Source: Myxococcales bacterium (GTDB taxonomy: Bacteria > Myxococcota_A > Polyangia > JAAYKL01). From it: a stretch of 46,932 nucleotides of DNA. Below, one piece after another: positions 1 to 7,458 of the stretch (positions are counted from its first letter, which is position 1; every line of letters begins with the position of its first letter). The translations under genes were made by a program, and so were the position numbers. The notes below the pieces were generated by a model, which saw only the letters and a program-made list of their open reading frames with translations, was not told where the DNA came from and did no database searches. The stretch spans positions 1 to 46,932 of the forward strand of contig JAAYKL010000129.1 in NCBI GenBank assembly GCA_012522445.1, read 5' to 3'.

Positions 1-1190
1 ACAATGTGCTGCGCCGTCTTCATCCAAACCGCAGGTATGATAGTAGCCCGCAGCGATGGCGGTGAACACCACATCGGGTGGCGTGGCTTGGCCATTTTCG
101 TTGTCGCCCCAACAATGTGCCTTGCCGTCTTCATCCAAACCGCAGGTGTGCTCGCCACCCGCTTTGATGGCGGTGAACACCACATGATTGGGTGGCGTGG
201 CTTGGCCATCGTCGTTGTAGCCCCAACAATGCGCCATGCCGCCTTCATCCAAACCGCAGGTATGATAGTAGCCCGCAGCAATGGCGGTGAACACCACATC
301 GGGTATTGGGGCGACTTGGCCATCGTCGTTGTCGCCCCAACAATGTACGTCGCCGTCTTCATTCAAACCGCAGGTGTGCCAAACGCCCGCGGCGATGGTG
401 GTGAACACCACATCATCGGGTGGCCTGGATTGGCCATCGTCGTTTTTCCCCCAACAATGTGCCACACCGCCTTCATCCAAACCGCAGGTGTGCCAACCGC
501 CCGTGGCGATGGCGGTGAACACCACGCCATCGGGTGGCCTGGATTGGGCAGAGTTATTGGCACTCCAACAATGTGCCTTGCCGTCTTCATCCAAACCGCA
601 GGTGTGAGAGTCGCCTACTTTGATGGCAGTGAACACCACGTCATTGGGTGGCCTGGATTGGCCATAGTCATAGCCCCAACAATGCGCTTTGCCGTTTTCA
701 TCTAAAGCGCAGGTGTGGTCGCGGCCCGCGGCGATGGCGATGGCGATGAACACCACGTCATCGGGGAGCGCGGCTTGGCCATAGTTGTTTTTTCCCCAAC
801 AATGTGCCTTGCCGTCTTTATCCAAACCGCAGGTGTGTTCGTAGCCAGCGGAGATGGTGGTGAACACCACGTCATTGGGTGGCCTGGATTGGCCATATTC
901 GTTGTCGCCCCAACAATGCGCCTTGCCCGCTGCATCCAAACCGCAGGTATAATAGTAGCCCGCGGCGATGGTGGTGAACACCACATCATCGGGTGGCCTG
1001 GATTGGCCATAGTCGTTTTTCCCCCAACAATGTGCCTTGCCGTCTTCATCCAAACCGCAGGTGTGGCGGATACCAGGGGCGATGGCGGTGAACACCACGC
1101 CATCGGGTGGCCTGGATTGGGCAGAGCTATTGGCACCCCAACAATGTGCCTTGCCGTCTTCATCCAAACCGCAGGTGTGCTGATAGCCCG
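1..1190 (-). repeat. 114-nt in-frame coding tandem repeat (RCC1 units)
   Basis: Eleven successive copies are anchored on GCAGGT (plus strand) at about 31, 142, 256, 370, 484, 598, 709, 829, 943, 1057 and 1171. Spacing is 114 nt, with variants of 111 and 120 nt. All lengths are multiples of three, so gain or loss of a unit keeps the reading frame. Copies are very similar at DNA level, which suggests recent expansion or ongoing recombination. Confidence 0.9.
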
Positions 1191-2022
1191 TGGTGATGGT
1201 GGTGAAGCGCGGAGGGTGGGGCGTGCAAAATGCGGCATTGGGGCCAAGGCTGGTGGATGCGCCAGGGCATGGAACACACTTGCGATCGCTGGATGGCGTG
1301 GCGGCGGCAAAGGTAAATTCATTGTTGCTGCACACGGTCCAGGGTGTACACGCGGCTTGGTTGTTTGTGTTGGTAAACGTACCGTAGACGCAATCGGCGC
1401 ATTGCCGGTCGGCGGTGGCACTGCCAAAGATGCACACATAGGTGCCTTCTTCGCACACGGTCCACGACACGCAGGGTGTTGCAGGATCAGCGTCATCGTC
1501 GTAGCCCGCCAAATCAGCGCAGTCGATCTCTGGTGCATCGCCGCCTTCACAGAAGGAGCCGGGCCCGCAAGCATCGCAAATTGCGTCGGTTGTGGCGGTA
1601 CCGTCGGCGCTCATGTAGGAGCCGGGGTCGCACACGGTCCAGGGCACGCAGGCAGTCTCGGGATCGCCGTCGTGGTCAAAGGTGCCGTCCTCGCAGGGTT
1701 CGGGCTCATCACCGGTGTCGATAGGCTCATCCCCGGTGTCGACAGGTTCATCTCCGGTGTCTGCGGGCTCGTCCCCGGTGTCGCCGGGTTCATCACCGGT
1801 GTCGCCGGGTTTACCGGGCTTGTCGGGTTTGCCCGTATCGGATGCACCGGGTTCATCACCGGTGTCGCCGGGCTTACCGGGCTTGTCGGGTTTGTCCGTA
1901 TCGAATGCACCGGGCTCATCCCCGGTGTCCGCCGGAGATTCCGCGGTGCTGTCGCCACATCCGCCCAGTCCCCAAAAGGCCATCAAAACCAACACCACAT
2001 ACCACTGCATTGCGTTGCGCAT
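1..2022 (-). CDS. RCC1-repeat lipoprotein, 3' end outside the window
   Basis: Read on the minus strand from ATG at 2022, preceded by a strong ribosome site (AGGGAGGG), this frame stays open for 674 codons to base 1 and continues beyond it. The first 23 residues form a lipoprotein signal ending in the lipobox LGGC. Next come about 60 residues of DTGDEPG/KPDKPG linker, then cysteine-rich modules with the recurring pattern PWTVC..G.Y...GTAT.D..C..C, then at least ten copies of a 38-residue repeat with core HTCGLDEDGKAHCWG and a VVFTAIAAG segment. That core is typical of bacterial RCC1-like beta-propeller repeats. The protein is probably anchored to the outer membrane and displayed outside. Its ligand is unknown. 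Several long frames on the other strand and in other phases here are by-products of the 114-nt repeat. Confidence 0.88.
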   Translation of the reverse strand, partial: MRNAMQWYVVLVLMAFWGLGGCGDSTAESPADTGDEPGAFDTDKPDKPGKPGDTGDEPGASDTGKPDKPGKPGDTGDEPGDTGDEPADTGDEPVDTGDEPIDTGDEPEPCEDGTFDHDGDPETACVPWTVCDPGSYMSADGTATTDAICDACGPGSFCEGGDAPEIDCADLAGYDDDADPATPCVSWTVCEEGTYVCIFGSATADRQCADCVYGTFTNTNNQAACTPWTVCSNNEFTFAAATPSSDRKCVPCPGASTSLGPNAAFCTPHPPRFTTITTGYQHTCGLDEDGKAHCWGANSSAQSRPPDGVVFTAIAPGIRHTCGLDEDGKAHCWGKNDYGQSRPPDDVVFTTIAAGYYYTCGLDAAGKAHCWGDNEYGQSRPPNDVVFTTISAGYEHTCGLDKDGKAHCWGKNNYGQAALPDDVVFIAIAIAAGRDHTCALDENGKAHCWGYDYGQSRPPNDVVFTAIKVGDSHTCGLDEDGKAHCWSANNSAQSRPPDGVVFTAIATGGWHTCGLDEGGVAHCWGKNDDGQSRPPDDVVFTTIAAGVWHTCGLNEDGDVHCWGDNDDGQVAPIPDVVFTAIAAGYYHTCGLDEGGMAHCWGYNDDGQATPPNHVVFTAIKAGGEHTCGLDEDGKAHCWGDNENGQATPPDVVFTAIAAGYYHTCGLDEDGAAHC

Positions 2023-2143
2023 ATTGCCCTCCCTTGGTTGTAAACAATGCTTTGATGATATCCGAAATTGCGCACTGCCAGTGTAAAAGTATCGTGGTGT
2101 TGTGTTTTTTTTGCGGTGTGCTCGCGGCGTTTCGTTATGTCTC

Positions 2144-2206
2144 CCCCGCAGCATCCCCCCGAACCCACCGGCCCTACTGGTCCCACCGGTCCCACACTTC
2201 CCGCCG
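2144..2206. repeat. Intergenic mosaic with GGTCCYACY repeats (copy 1)
   Basis: A short block runs CCCCCGCAGCATCCC, then about three 9-nt units of the type GGTCCCACC (2166-2195), then CTTCCCGCCGTGC. The same three parts in the same order occur several times at 46240-46510, so this is one copy of a dispersed intergenic element. It lies between two divergent genes and no gene in it is supported. Confidence 0.65.
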
Positions 2207-2246
2207 TGCACCCACCAAGGGGCTCCCGGACAGTGCGCCTTGCAGG

Positions 2247-2320
2247 GGCACAACCCAGGCGCAACCCAGGCACAACCCAGGCACAACCCAGGCACAACTC
2301 AGGCGCAACCCAGGCACAAC
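2247..2320. repeat. 11-nt tandem repeat (GGCACAACCCA), 6-7 copies
   Basis: Units GGCACAACCCA or GGCGCAACCCA follow each other directly with a strict 11-nt period. The array ends 14 bases before the -35 box of the promoter for the gene at 2422. The unit length is close to one turn of the helix. Confidence 0.85.
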
Positions 2321-2333
2321 GCCGCGGTGTCAA

Positions 2334-2361
2334 TTGACTTCCAAGTGCGTTATCATAGTAT
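2334..2361 (+). promoter_or_regulatory. Predicted sigma70-type promoter for the 2422-glmM unit
   Basis: TTGACT at 2334-2339 and TAGTAT at 2356-2361 are separated by 16 bases, in an AT-rich patch that stands out from the GC-rich surroundings. Transcription would start near 2368, about 54 bases before the ATG at 2422. No other good promoter was seen before glmM. Confidence 0.55.
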
Positions 2362-2421
2362 TTTAATTGCGCTTTATGTTTTTAGGCCGCCGCTTTGGGC
2401 GACTTTGCAACGGAGGAACCG

Positions 2422-3417
2422 ATGACTGAAAATTTACAGCAAGATGAACACGCAACGGGTGCGACAGGCGCGGGCAACGACACCGATGACATCGTGATCT
2501 CCAATACAGGTCAACGAATCGGCGTGATTTTGGTGCTCATCGTCTTGGTGGCTGCCGGCATTGGCGTCATGATGCACATGAGCAAAAAACGCGAGCAAGA
2601 GGCGGCCCTCGACCAGGTGAAGACCGAATTTGCCGCGCTGCACAACGGCGGCTACAAGGCCTTCTGGAAGTCCACCCGACTCGAGATCGACACCATGAAG
2701 AACAACGTGGATTTGGAGCGCAAGATCAAAGAGTTTCTCAGCGTGACCGCGTTGCAATACGCCGAGCACATCAAGACCAAGACGCTGCCCTTGCTGGCGG
2801 AGCTGCCCGCCCAATACAAAAACATTGAGGCGCCCAACGCGGTGCGCCCCGAAGTGGACGCCGTGGCCGAAGCGGTAGATGCCCTGTTGAGCGCTTGGCA
2901 AAACTTCAGCAACGAACTCGACAAGTACAAGCCGTATTTCAAACACCTCGAAAAACTGGAGACCGCTGGCGATCACTGGTTTGGCGCGCAGCAAGAACCC
3001 AAAAACGACACCTATGTCGAATTGGGCGTGCGCTATGTCGACGTCGTGCACTGCATCCTCAAAAACAAAACCCTGCTGGACTACGAGCCCGTTGACCTGA
3101 GCTTTCGCGTATCCGACACCTGCGCGGTTGCGGCGGAGCAGGCCGACTGGTTTCGCCACGTGGCCTTTGGCTGCCTCGAAAAATTGGGCGGCGAACCGGT
3201 GGTGCCCGACGACCTCTACAAAGAGGTGCTCAAGGCATACAACAAAGCCGATCAGCGCGACACCAAGTCGAAGTTCGCCGTTGTCAACTGCCTGAAACTG
3301 GCCCGCGACGCCTACGAAGAAGAGTTGAGCAACGAGATCGCCATCGCTTGGGCCAGCTATGTCAAGGCACAAGGGGCGCTCCTCGCGGCCATCGATCAAA
3401 AGAAGAAAGAACTCTAA
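2422..3417 (+). CDS. Single-pass inner-membrane protein of unknown function upstream of glmM
   Basis: 331 residues. ATG 2422 is chosen over the in-frame ATG at 2395 because GGAGG at 2412-2416 lies five bases before it. Residues 1-32 are polar and acidic, 33-53 form one membrane helix ([18 protein letters not shown]), and the remainder is a charged, mostly helical domain, probably periplasmic. I do not recognise the family. The stop is four bases before the glmM start, so the two genes are almost certainly co-transcribed from the promoter at 2334. That hints at, but does not prove, a link to envelope synthesis. Confidence 0.8.
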   Translation: MTENLQQDEHATGATGAGNDTDDIVISNTGQRIGVILVLIVLVAAGIGVMMHMSKKREQEAALDQVKTEFAALHNGGYKAFWKSTRLEIDTMKNNVDLERKIKEFLSVTALQYAEHIKTKTLPLLAELPAQYKNIEAPNAVRPEVDAVAEAVDALLSAWQNFSNELDKYKPYFKHLEKLETAGDHWFGAQQEPKNDTYVELGVRYVDVVHCILKNKTLLDYEPVDLSFRVSDTCAVAAEQADWFRHVAFGCLEKLGGEPVVPDDLYKEVLKAYNKADQRDTKSKFAVVNCLKLARDAYEEELSNEIAIAWASYVKAQGALLAAIDQKKKEL

Positions 3418-3421
3418 CCAC

Positions 3422-4798
3422 ATGACCCACAATCGGAGATATTTCGGCACGGACGGGATCCGGGGCATCGCCAACCAGCATCCGATGACCGGCGAAGTGG
3501 CCATGGCCCTGGGCCGCGCGGTGACGCGGGTGGCGCGGCGCAGGAGCGGTCGACGCGCTCCCAAGGTCGTCATTGGCAAGGACACGCGCCTGTCGGGCTA
3601 CATGCTGGAGACCGCCATCACTTCGGGCATCTGCTCCATGGGCGGCGCGGTGATGCTGGTGGGTCCCATGCCCACGCCGGGCATTTCATTTATTACCAAC
3701 TCCATGCGCGCGGACGCGGGCATCGTCATTTCGGCCTCGCACAATCCGTACTGCGACAATGGCATCAAGCTCTTCGGCGCCGACGGGTTCAAATTTCCCG
3801 ACGAGATGGAGGCCGAGATCGAAGCGCTGATGGACACGGACAACGGCCTGTCCACCACGCCGCCCAGCGGGGATGCCATCGGGCGCACCTGGCGCATCGA
3901 CGACGCGGTGGGGCGCTACATCGTGGCGTTAAAACACACCTTTCCCCGGGCGCTAACCCTAGAGGGCGTTCACCTGGTGGTGGACTGCGCCCATGGTGCG
4001 GCGTACAAAACCGCGCCCTACGTCTTCGAAGAACTCGGCGCCAAGGTCACGGCCTTGGGGGTATCGCCCAATGGTCTCAACATCAACGCGGACTGCGGCG
4101 CCCTACACCCCGCACACGCGGCCGCCGAAGTGGTGCGTCTGGGGGCGCACATGGGCATCGCGCTGGACGGCGACGCGGACCGCCTCATCCTGATCGACGA
4201 GAAGGGGCAAATTGTAGATGGCGATGCGGTGATGGCCCTGTGCGCGAGCCACATGATCCAGGAAAAAACGCTGCACAAAAAAACCGTGGTCACCACCATC
4301 ATGAGCAATCTGGGCCTCGACCACGCCATTGCGGCCATGGGCGGCAAGGTGATCCGCGTCTCGGTGGGCGATCGCTACGTGGTCGAAAAAATGCGCCGCG
4401 GCCGTTACAATTTTGGCGGCGAGCAATCCGGCCACCTCATCTTTTTGGATCACGCCACCACCGGAGACGGCATCCTGGCGGCCCTGCAGGTCTTGGCCTT
4501 GGTCATCCGCGCGGGCAAGCCCTTGTCGGAGCTGGCCCACGGCATCATGCAGCGCGTTCCCCAGTGCCTGCTCAGCTTTGACGTGCCGCGCAAGGTGCCC
4601 CTGCAGCAGTTGCCCAAGGTGCAGGCGTGCATCCGCGACGTCGAAGCGAAGCTCGCCAGCAAGGGCCGCGTGCTGGTGCGCTACTCGGGCACCGAAACCA
4701 AAATGCGCGTGCTGGTCGAAGGCCCAGATCCCATCTTCATTGAGCGCCAGGCGGCGCGCATCCGCGACGCGTTCATCGATTCGATATCGGGAAAATAA
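3422..4798 (+). CDS. glmM: Phosphoglucosamine mutase
   Basis: 458 residues, a usual length for GlmM. The enzyme converts glucosamine-6-phosphate to glucosamine-1-phosphate on the way to UDP-GlcNAc for peptidoglycan and LPS. Visible marks are the start [10 protein letters not shown], the active-site loop ISASHNP with the serine that becomes phosphorylated near residue 106, the metal loop DGDADR, the sugar loop GEQSGH and the phosphate-binding [12 protein letters not shown] near the C-terminus. ATG 3422 begins the conserved N-terminus; the open frame further upstream overlaps the previous gene. [11 protein letters not shown] and SASHNP favour GlmM over phosphomannomutase. It converges with the CoA-transferase gene, with eight bases between stop codons. 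Confidence 0.96.
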   Translation: MTHNRRYFGTDGIRGIANQHPMTGEVAMALGRAVTRVARRRSGRRAPKVVIGKDTRLSGYMLETAITSGICSMGGAVMLVGPMPTPGISFITNSMRADAGIVISASHNPYCDNGIKLFGADGFKFPDEMEAEIEALMDTDNGLSTTPPSGDAIGRTWRIDDAVGRYIVALKHTFPRALTLEGVHLVVDCAHGAAYKTAPYVFEELGAKVTALGVSPNGLNINADCGALHPAHAAAEVVRLGAHMGIALDGDADRLILIDEKGQIVDGDAVMALCASHMIQEKTLHKKTVVTTIMSNLGLDHAIAAMGGKVIRVSVGDRYVVEKMRRGRYNFGGEQSGHLIFLDHATTGDGILAALQVLALVIRAGKPLSELAHGIMQRVPQCLLSFDVPRKVPLQQLPKVQACIRDVEAKLASKGRVLVRYSGTETKMRVLVEGPDPIFIERQAARIRDAFIDSISGK

Positions 4799-4806
4799 AC
4801 GACGCC

Positions 4807-6303
4807 TTACTTGGGCAGCATGGAGCCGTCTTTTTGCAGGCGCAGGTGAAAATCGAAGGCCTTGCCAAGGACGTGGGGGGTGTGCTTTGCCGGCGCGTGT
4901 CGCAGACCGTATTCGAGGTAGTCGGTGAGCAGATCGCGGTACAGCGGGTGGGCGCATTTTTGAATGATGTGCCGCGCGCGGGCCACCGGTGACATGCCGC
5001 GCACGTCGGCCAGACCCTGGTCGGTGACGAAGATCTTGGTGGCGTGCTCGCTGTGATCGGTGTGGGTCACCATGGGCACCAGCGTGGAGATGGTGTGGTC
5101 GCGCACGGTGGAAGGCGCCATGAAGATGGGCAGGTAGCAGTTCTGCGTGAAGTCGCCCGAGCCCCCCACGCCGTTCATCATTTTGGCGCCCATCACGTGG
5201 GTGGAGTTGACGTTGCCGAAGATGTCGAACTCGAGGGCGGTGTTCATGGAGACGACGCCCAGGCGACGCACCACCTCGGGGTGGTTGGAGATCTCCTGTT
5301 GCCGGATGATGACTTTCTCTTTTAAGGCGGGCATCTCGCGGTGCAATCGCGACTGGCCCTCGGGCGAAAAGAGCATGGCGGTGCAGGAGGCGGCGACGAG
5401 CTTGTCGTTGTCGATGATGCTGAACAGGGCGTCTTGAATGACCTCGGTGTACAGCGAGAAGGGGCTCATGTCGGGGTCCTGGGACAGGGCGGTCAATACG
5501 GCATTGGCCACGTTGCCCACGCCGGATTGATAGGGGAGGCCCTTGGGCATGCGCCCCATTTTTTGCTCGTGTTTTATGAAGTCGACGATGTTGGCGGCGA
5601 TGGCCCGCGACACGTCGTTCAAGGGCTTGAAAGGCGAGGTGCTGTCCGGCAAGTCGCATTCGACGATGGCGGCAATTTTGTTGGGGTCGACCTGCACAAA
5701 GGGCTCTCCGACGCGGTCGAGGACGCTGTAAATGGGGATGTTGCTGCAGCGGGGCGGCGGCGCAGGGGTGAAGGTGTCGTGAAAGGCGCCCAGCGCGGGA
5801 CCGAAATGCCGGTTGAGCTCAATGATGATGCGATCGGCCATCTGCAGGTAGGTCGCCGTGGAGCCCCCCGAAGTGGAGAGGTAGATTTTGCCGTCGGGCG
5901 TGACGTCCACCGCATCGACAATGGCCACTGTGGGGCGCGGCAGAAAGCCGCAGCGGACGTAGTGTGAGACGTGGGAGAGGTGCAGGTCGGCAAAGGCCAC
6001 GTCGCCGCTGTTGATGGCGTGGCGCATGTCGGGGTGGGATTGGTAGGGGTAGCGCCGGGAGATGGCCTGGGCCCGCGCGAGTTCGCCGTCAAGCTCGTCG
6101 CCGGTGCTGGCGCCGGTAAAGAGCACGACTTGAAAGGGCTCGCCGCGTTCGTGAAAGCGCCGGGCGCGCCGGGCGATGGCCGGGGGGACGACCTTGGGAT
6201 AGGCGGCCTGGGTAAACCCGCTGGCGCCAATGACGTCTCCGTTTTGTACCAGGGCCGCGGCCTCATCTGCGGTTGTGATTTTGTCTTTTAGGGTTTTGTG
6301 CAC
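4807..6303 (-). CDS. Acetyl-CoA hydrolase/CoA-transferase (succinate:acetate CoA-transferase type)
   Basis: 498 residues from a GTG at 6303 (start VHKTLKDKITTADEAA). The open frame continues upstream, but there it lies inside the nitroreductase gene and has no conserved sequence. The protein aligns by eye with the AarC/Cat1/Ach1 family: VQNGDVIGASGFTQAAYPK at the N-terminus, YTEVIQDA probably holding the catalytic glutamate, and NGVGGSGDFTQN, the glycine-rich CoA loop. Such enzymes move CoA between acetate and succinate or hydrolyse acetyl-CoA in the cytoplasm. The start overlaps the end of the nitroreductase gene by 16 bases, so translation is probably coupled. Exact acceptor specificity cannot be read from the sequence. 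Confidence 0.9.
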   Translation of the reverse strand: MHKTLKDKITTADEAAALVQNGDVIGASGFTQAAYPKVVPPAIARRARRFHERGEPFQVVLFTGASTGDELDGELARAQAISRRYPYQSHPDMRHAINSGDVAFADLHLSHVSHYVRCGFLPRPTVAIVDAVDVTPDGKIYLSTSGGSTATYLQMADRIIIELNRHFGPALGAFHDTFTPAPPPRCSNIPIYSVLDRVGEPFVQVDPNKIAAIVECDLPDSTSPFKPLNDVSRAIAANIVDFIKHEQKMGRMPKGLPYQSGVGNVANAVLTALSQDPDMSPFSLYTEVIQDALFSIIDNDKLVAASCTAMLFSPEGQSRLHREMPALKEKVIIRQQEISNHPEVVRRLGVVSMNTALEFDIFGNVNSTHVMGAKMMNGVGGSGDFTQNCYLPIFMAPSTVRDHTISTLVPMVTHTDHSEHATKIFVTDQGLADVRGMSPVARARHIIQKCAHPLYRDLLTDYLEYGLRHAPAKHTPHVLGKAFDFHLRLQKDGSMLPK

Positions 6304-6830
6304 GGCGGGGTTCCAAAGCGATCGCGGTGTATTTTCGATCGGGTGAGGGCGCTTTGTGCAACGCCTTGTTTTTGTTCTGCGGGATAACCGAGTGCCACCA
6401 TGGCGCTGACGCGGTAGTGGGGCGGCAGGCAGAGGGTGTCGCGGATGTATTGTTCGGCGGTGGTGTTTTCGTCGTGGTCGCGCAGGCGCACTTGCACCCA
6501 GCAACTGCCGAGCCCCAGGGTTTGCGCGGTGTACTGCAAGGTGATGGCGGCGATGGCGCAATCCTCGATCCAGACATCGCAGGTCGCTTCGTCGGCGGCG
6601 ATGACCACGGTGAGCGGTGCGTGCGCAACAAAGTCGGCGGAGTGGGGCTTGCAGGCCGCCAGGCGCTGTTGCAAGGCGGGGTCTGTGACGAAGATGAATT
6701 CCCAGGGGCGGCGATTCCGCGAGGTGGGGGCACGCAACAGGGCCTCCTCGAGATGGGCTTGCAGCGCTTCGGGAATGGGCCGCGTTTCAAACTGACGGAT
6801 ACTGCGGCGTTGGCGAAGCATCTCTAACAT
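6288..6830 (-). CDS. Nitroreductase-family flavoprotein
   Basis: 180 residues. The N-terminus MLEMLRQRRSIRQFETRPIP is the classic FMN phosphate-binding start of the nitroreductase family (RRSIR.F). PTSRNRRPWEFIFV follows, and the helical segment with LGLGSCWVQV comes later. The family binds FMN, usually as a dimer, and reduces nitro groups, quinones or flavins with NAD(P)H; the substrate here is unknown. GAGGT seven bases before ATG 6830 supports this start. The C-terminal 25 residues are basic and lack family features. It sits 20 bases after the upstream small gene and overlaps the CoA-transferase start. Confidence 0.9.
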   Translation of the reverse strand: MLEMLRQRRSIRQFETRPIPEALQAHLEEALLRAPTSRNRRPWEFIFVTDPALQQRLAACKPHSADFVAHAPLTVVIAADEATCDVWIEDCAIAAITLQYTAQTLGLGSCWVQVRLRDHDENTTAEQYIRDTLCLPPHYRVSAMVALGYPAEQKQGVAQSALTRSKIHRDRFGTPPCTKP

Positions 6831-6850
6831 GCGGTGACCTCGAATAGGGG

Positions 6851-7399
6851 TTATGGGGCGCCGGTGTCGTCAGCGGACGGGTTGTCCGGGGATGGCGCGC
6901 CGGTGTCGGTGTCGGTATCGGTGTCGGCGTCTTCGGCGTCTTTGGGGGCGGATTTTCCCGGCACGCACACACCGCCCTTGGCGTTGTATTCGGCGATGCT
7001 GGCGTGGAGACTCTGCGCCAATTCATCGTCGCGGGCGCAGTGATAACCGCCGCGGCAGTCGCTGTTTTTCTTGCAGCGCTGCAGGCAGTAGGTGCGCGCC
7101 CGGTTGGGGTTGAGCGCATCGTACATGGGGGCGGCGGCGGTAAAGACCTCTTCGTCTTCGGCGGAGAAATCGGGAGAAGGCGTTAGGAACTCGACGCAGG
7201 ACGCTTCGCTGGGGCAGGTGCCCGGGCTGCAGGTGATGATGAGGCAGTAGCCGCCGGGTTGGCCGTTGTCGCAGTTGCGGTCGCCGTTGGGCGAGCAGTC
7301 TACGTCGTAACGGCAGCCATCGCCGATCTCGCTCTGGCAGCTCAGGGCGCCCACAGCGCTGAAAAAGAAACACAAAGAAATGGCGGTCCATCGATTCAT
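6851..7399 (-). CDS. Cysteine-rich secreted protein, probable lipoprotein
   Basis: 182 residues from ATG 7399; the longer open frame has no signal sequence, whereas this start gives MNRWTAISLCFFFSAVGALSC, a secretion signal with a possible though imperfect lipobox (ALSC). The mature part has many cysteines in short spacings (GDGCRYDVDCSPNGDRNC, YCLQRCKKNSDCRGGYHC). It ends in a DADTDTDTDTGAPSPDNP tail, a low-complexity style common in myxobacterial surface proteins. Function is unknown. It lies 59 bases downstream of the giant TPR gene and 20 bases before the nitroreductase gene, probably in one transcript. Confidence 0.75.
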   Translation of the reverse strand: MNRWTAISLCFFFSAVGALSCQSEIGDGCRYDVDCSPNGDRNCDNGQPGGYCLIITCSPGTCPSEASCVEFLTPSPDFSAEDEEVFTAAAPMYDALNPNRARTYCLQRCKKNSDCRGGYHCARDDELAQSLHASIAEYNAKGGVCVPGKSAPKDAEDADTDTDTDTGAPSPDNPSADDTGAP

Positions 7400-7458
7400 C
7401 GCGGGGACCTTATCACGGATTTGTGCTGCGTCGATAGCCTGGAAATGGGGGGAAAGGA

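Noticed and set aside
702..1958. Minus-strand frames 702-1574 and 1611-1958
   Set aside because: They are in another phase from the RCC1 lipoprotein frame, which is open through the whole stretch from 2022.
4..2043. Long plus-strand frames over the RCC1 region (4-705 and 715-2043)
   Set aside because: They are complements of the repeated minus-strand gene; the minus frame alone gives a signal peptide, cysteine modules and RCC1 motifs.
2434..3585. 383-codon minus-strand frame opposite the inner-membrane protein gene
   Set aside because: It lies antisense to a gene with a ribosome site, promoter and membrane helix, and shows no motif.
4103..5659. 518-codon minus-strand frame spanning the glmM end and the CoA-transferase end
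   Set aside because: It is rich in Arg, His and Gly without motifs, and crosses two well-supported genes.
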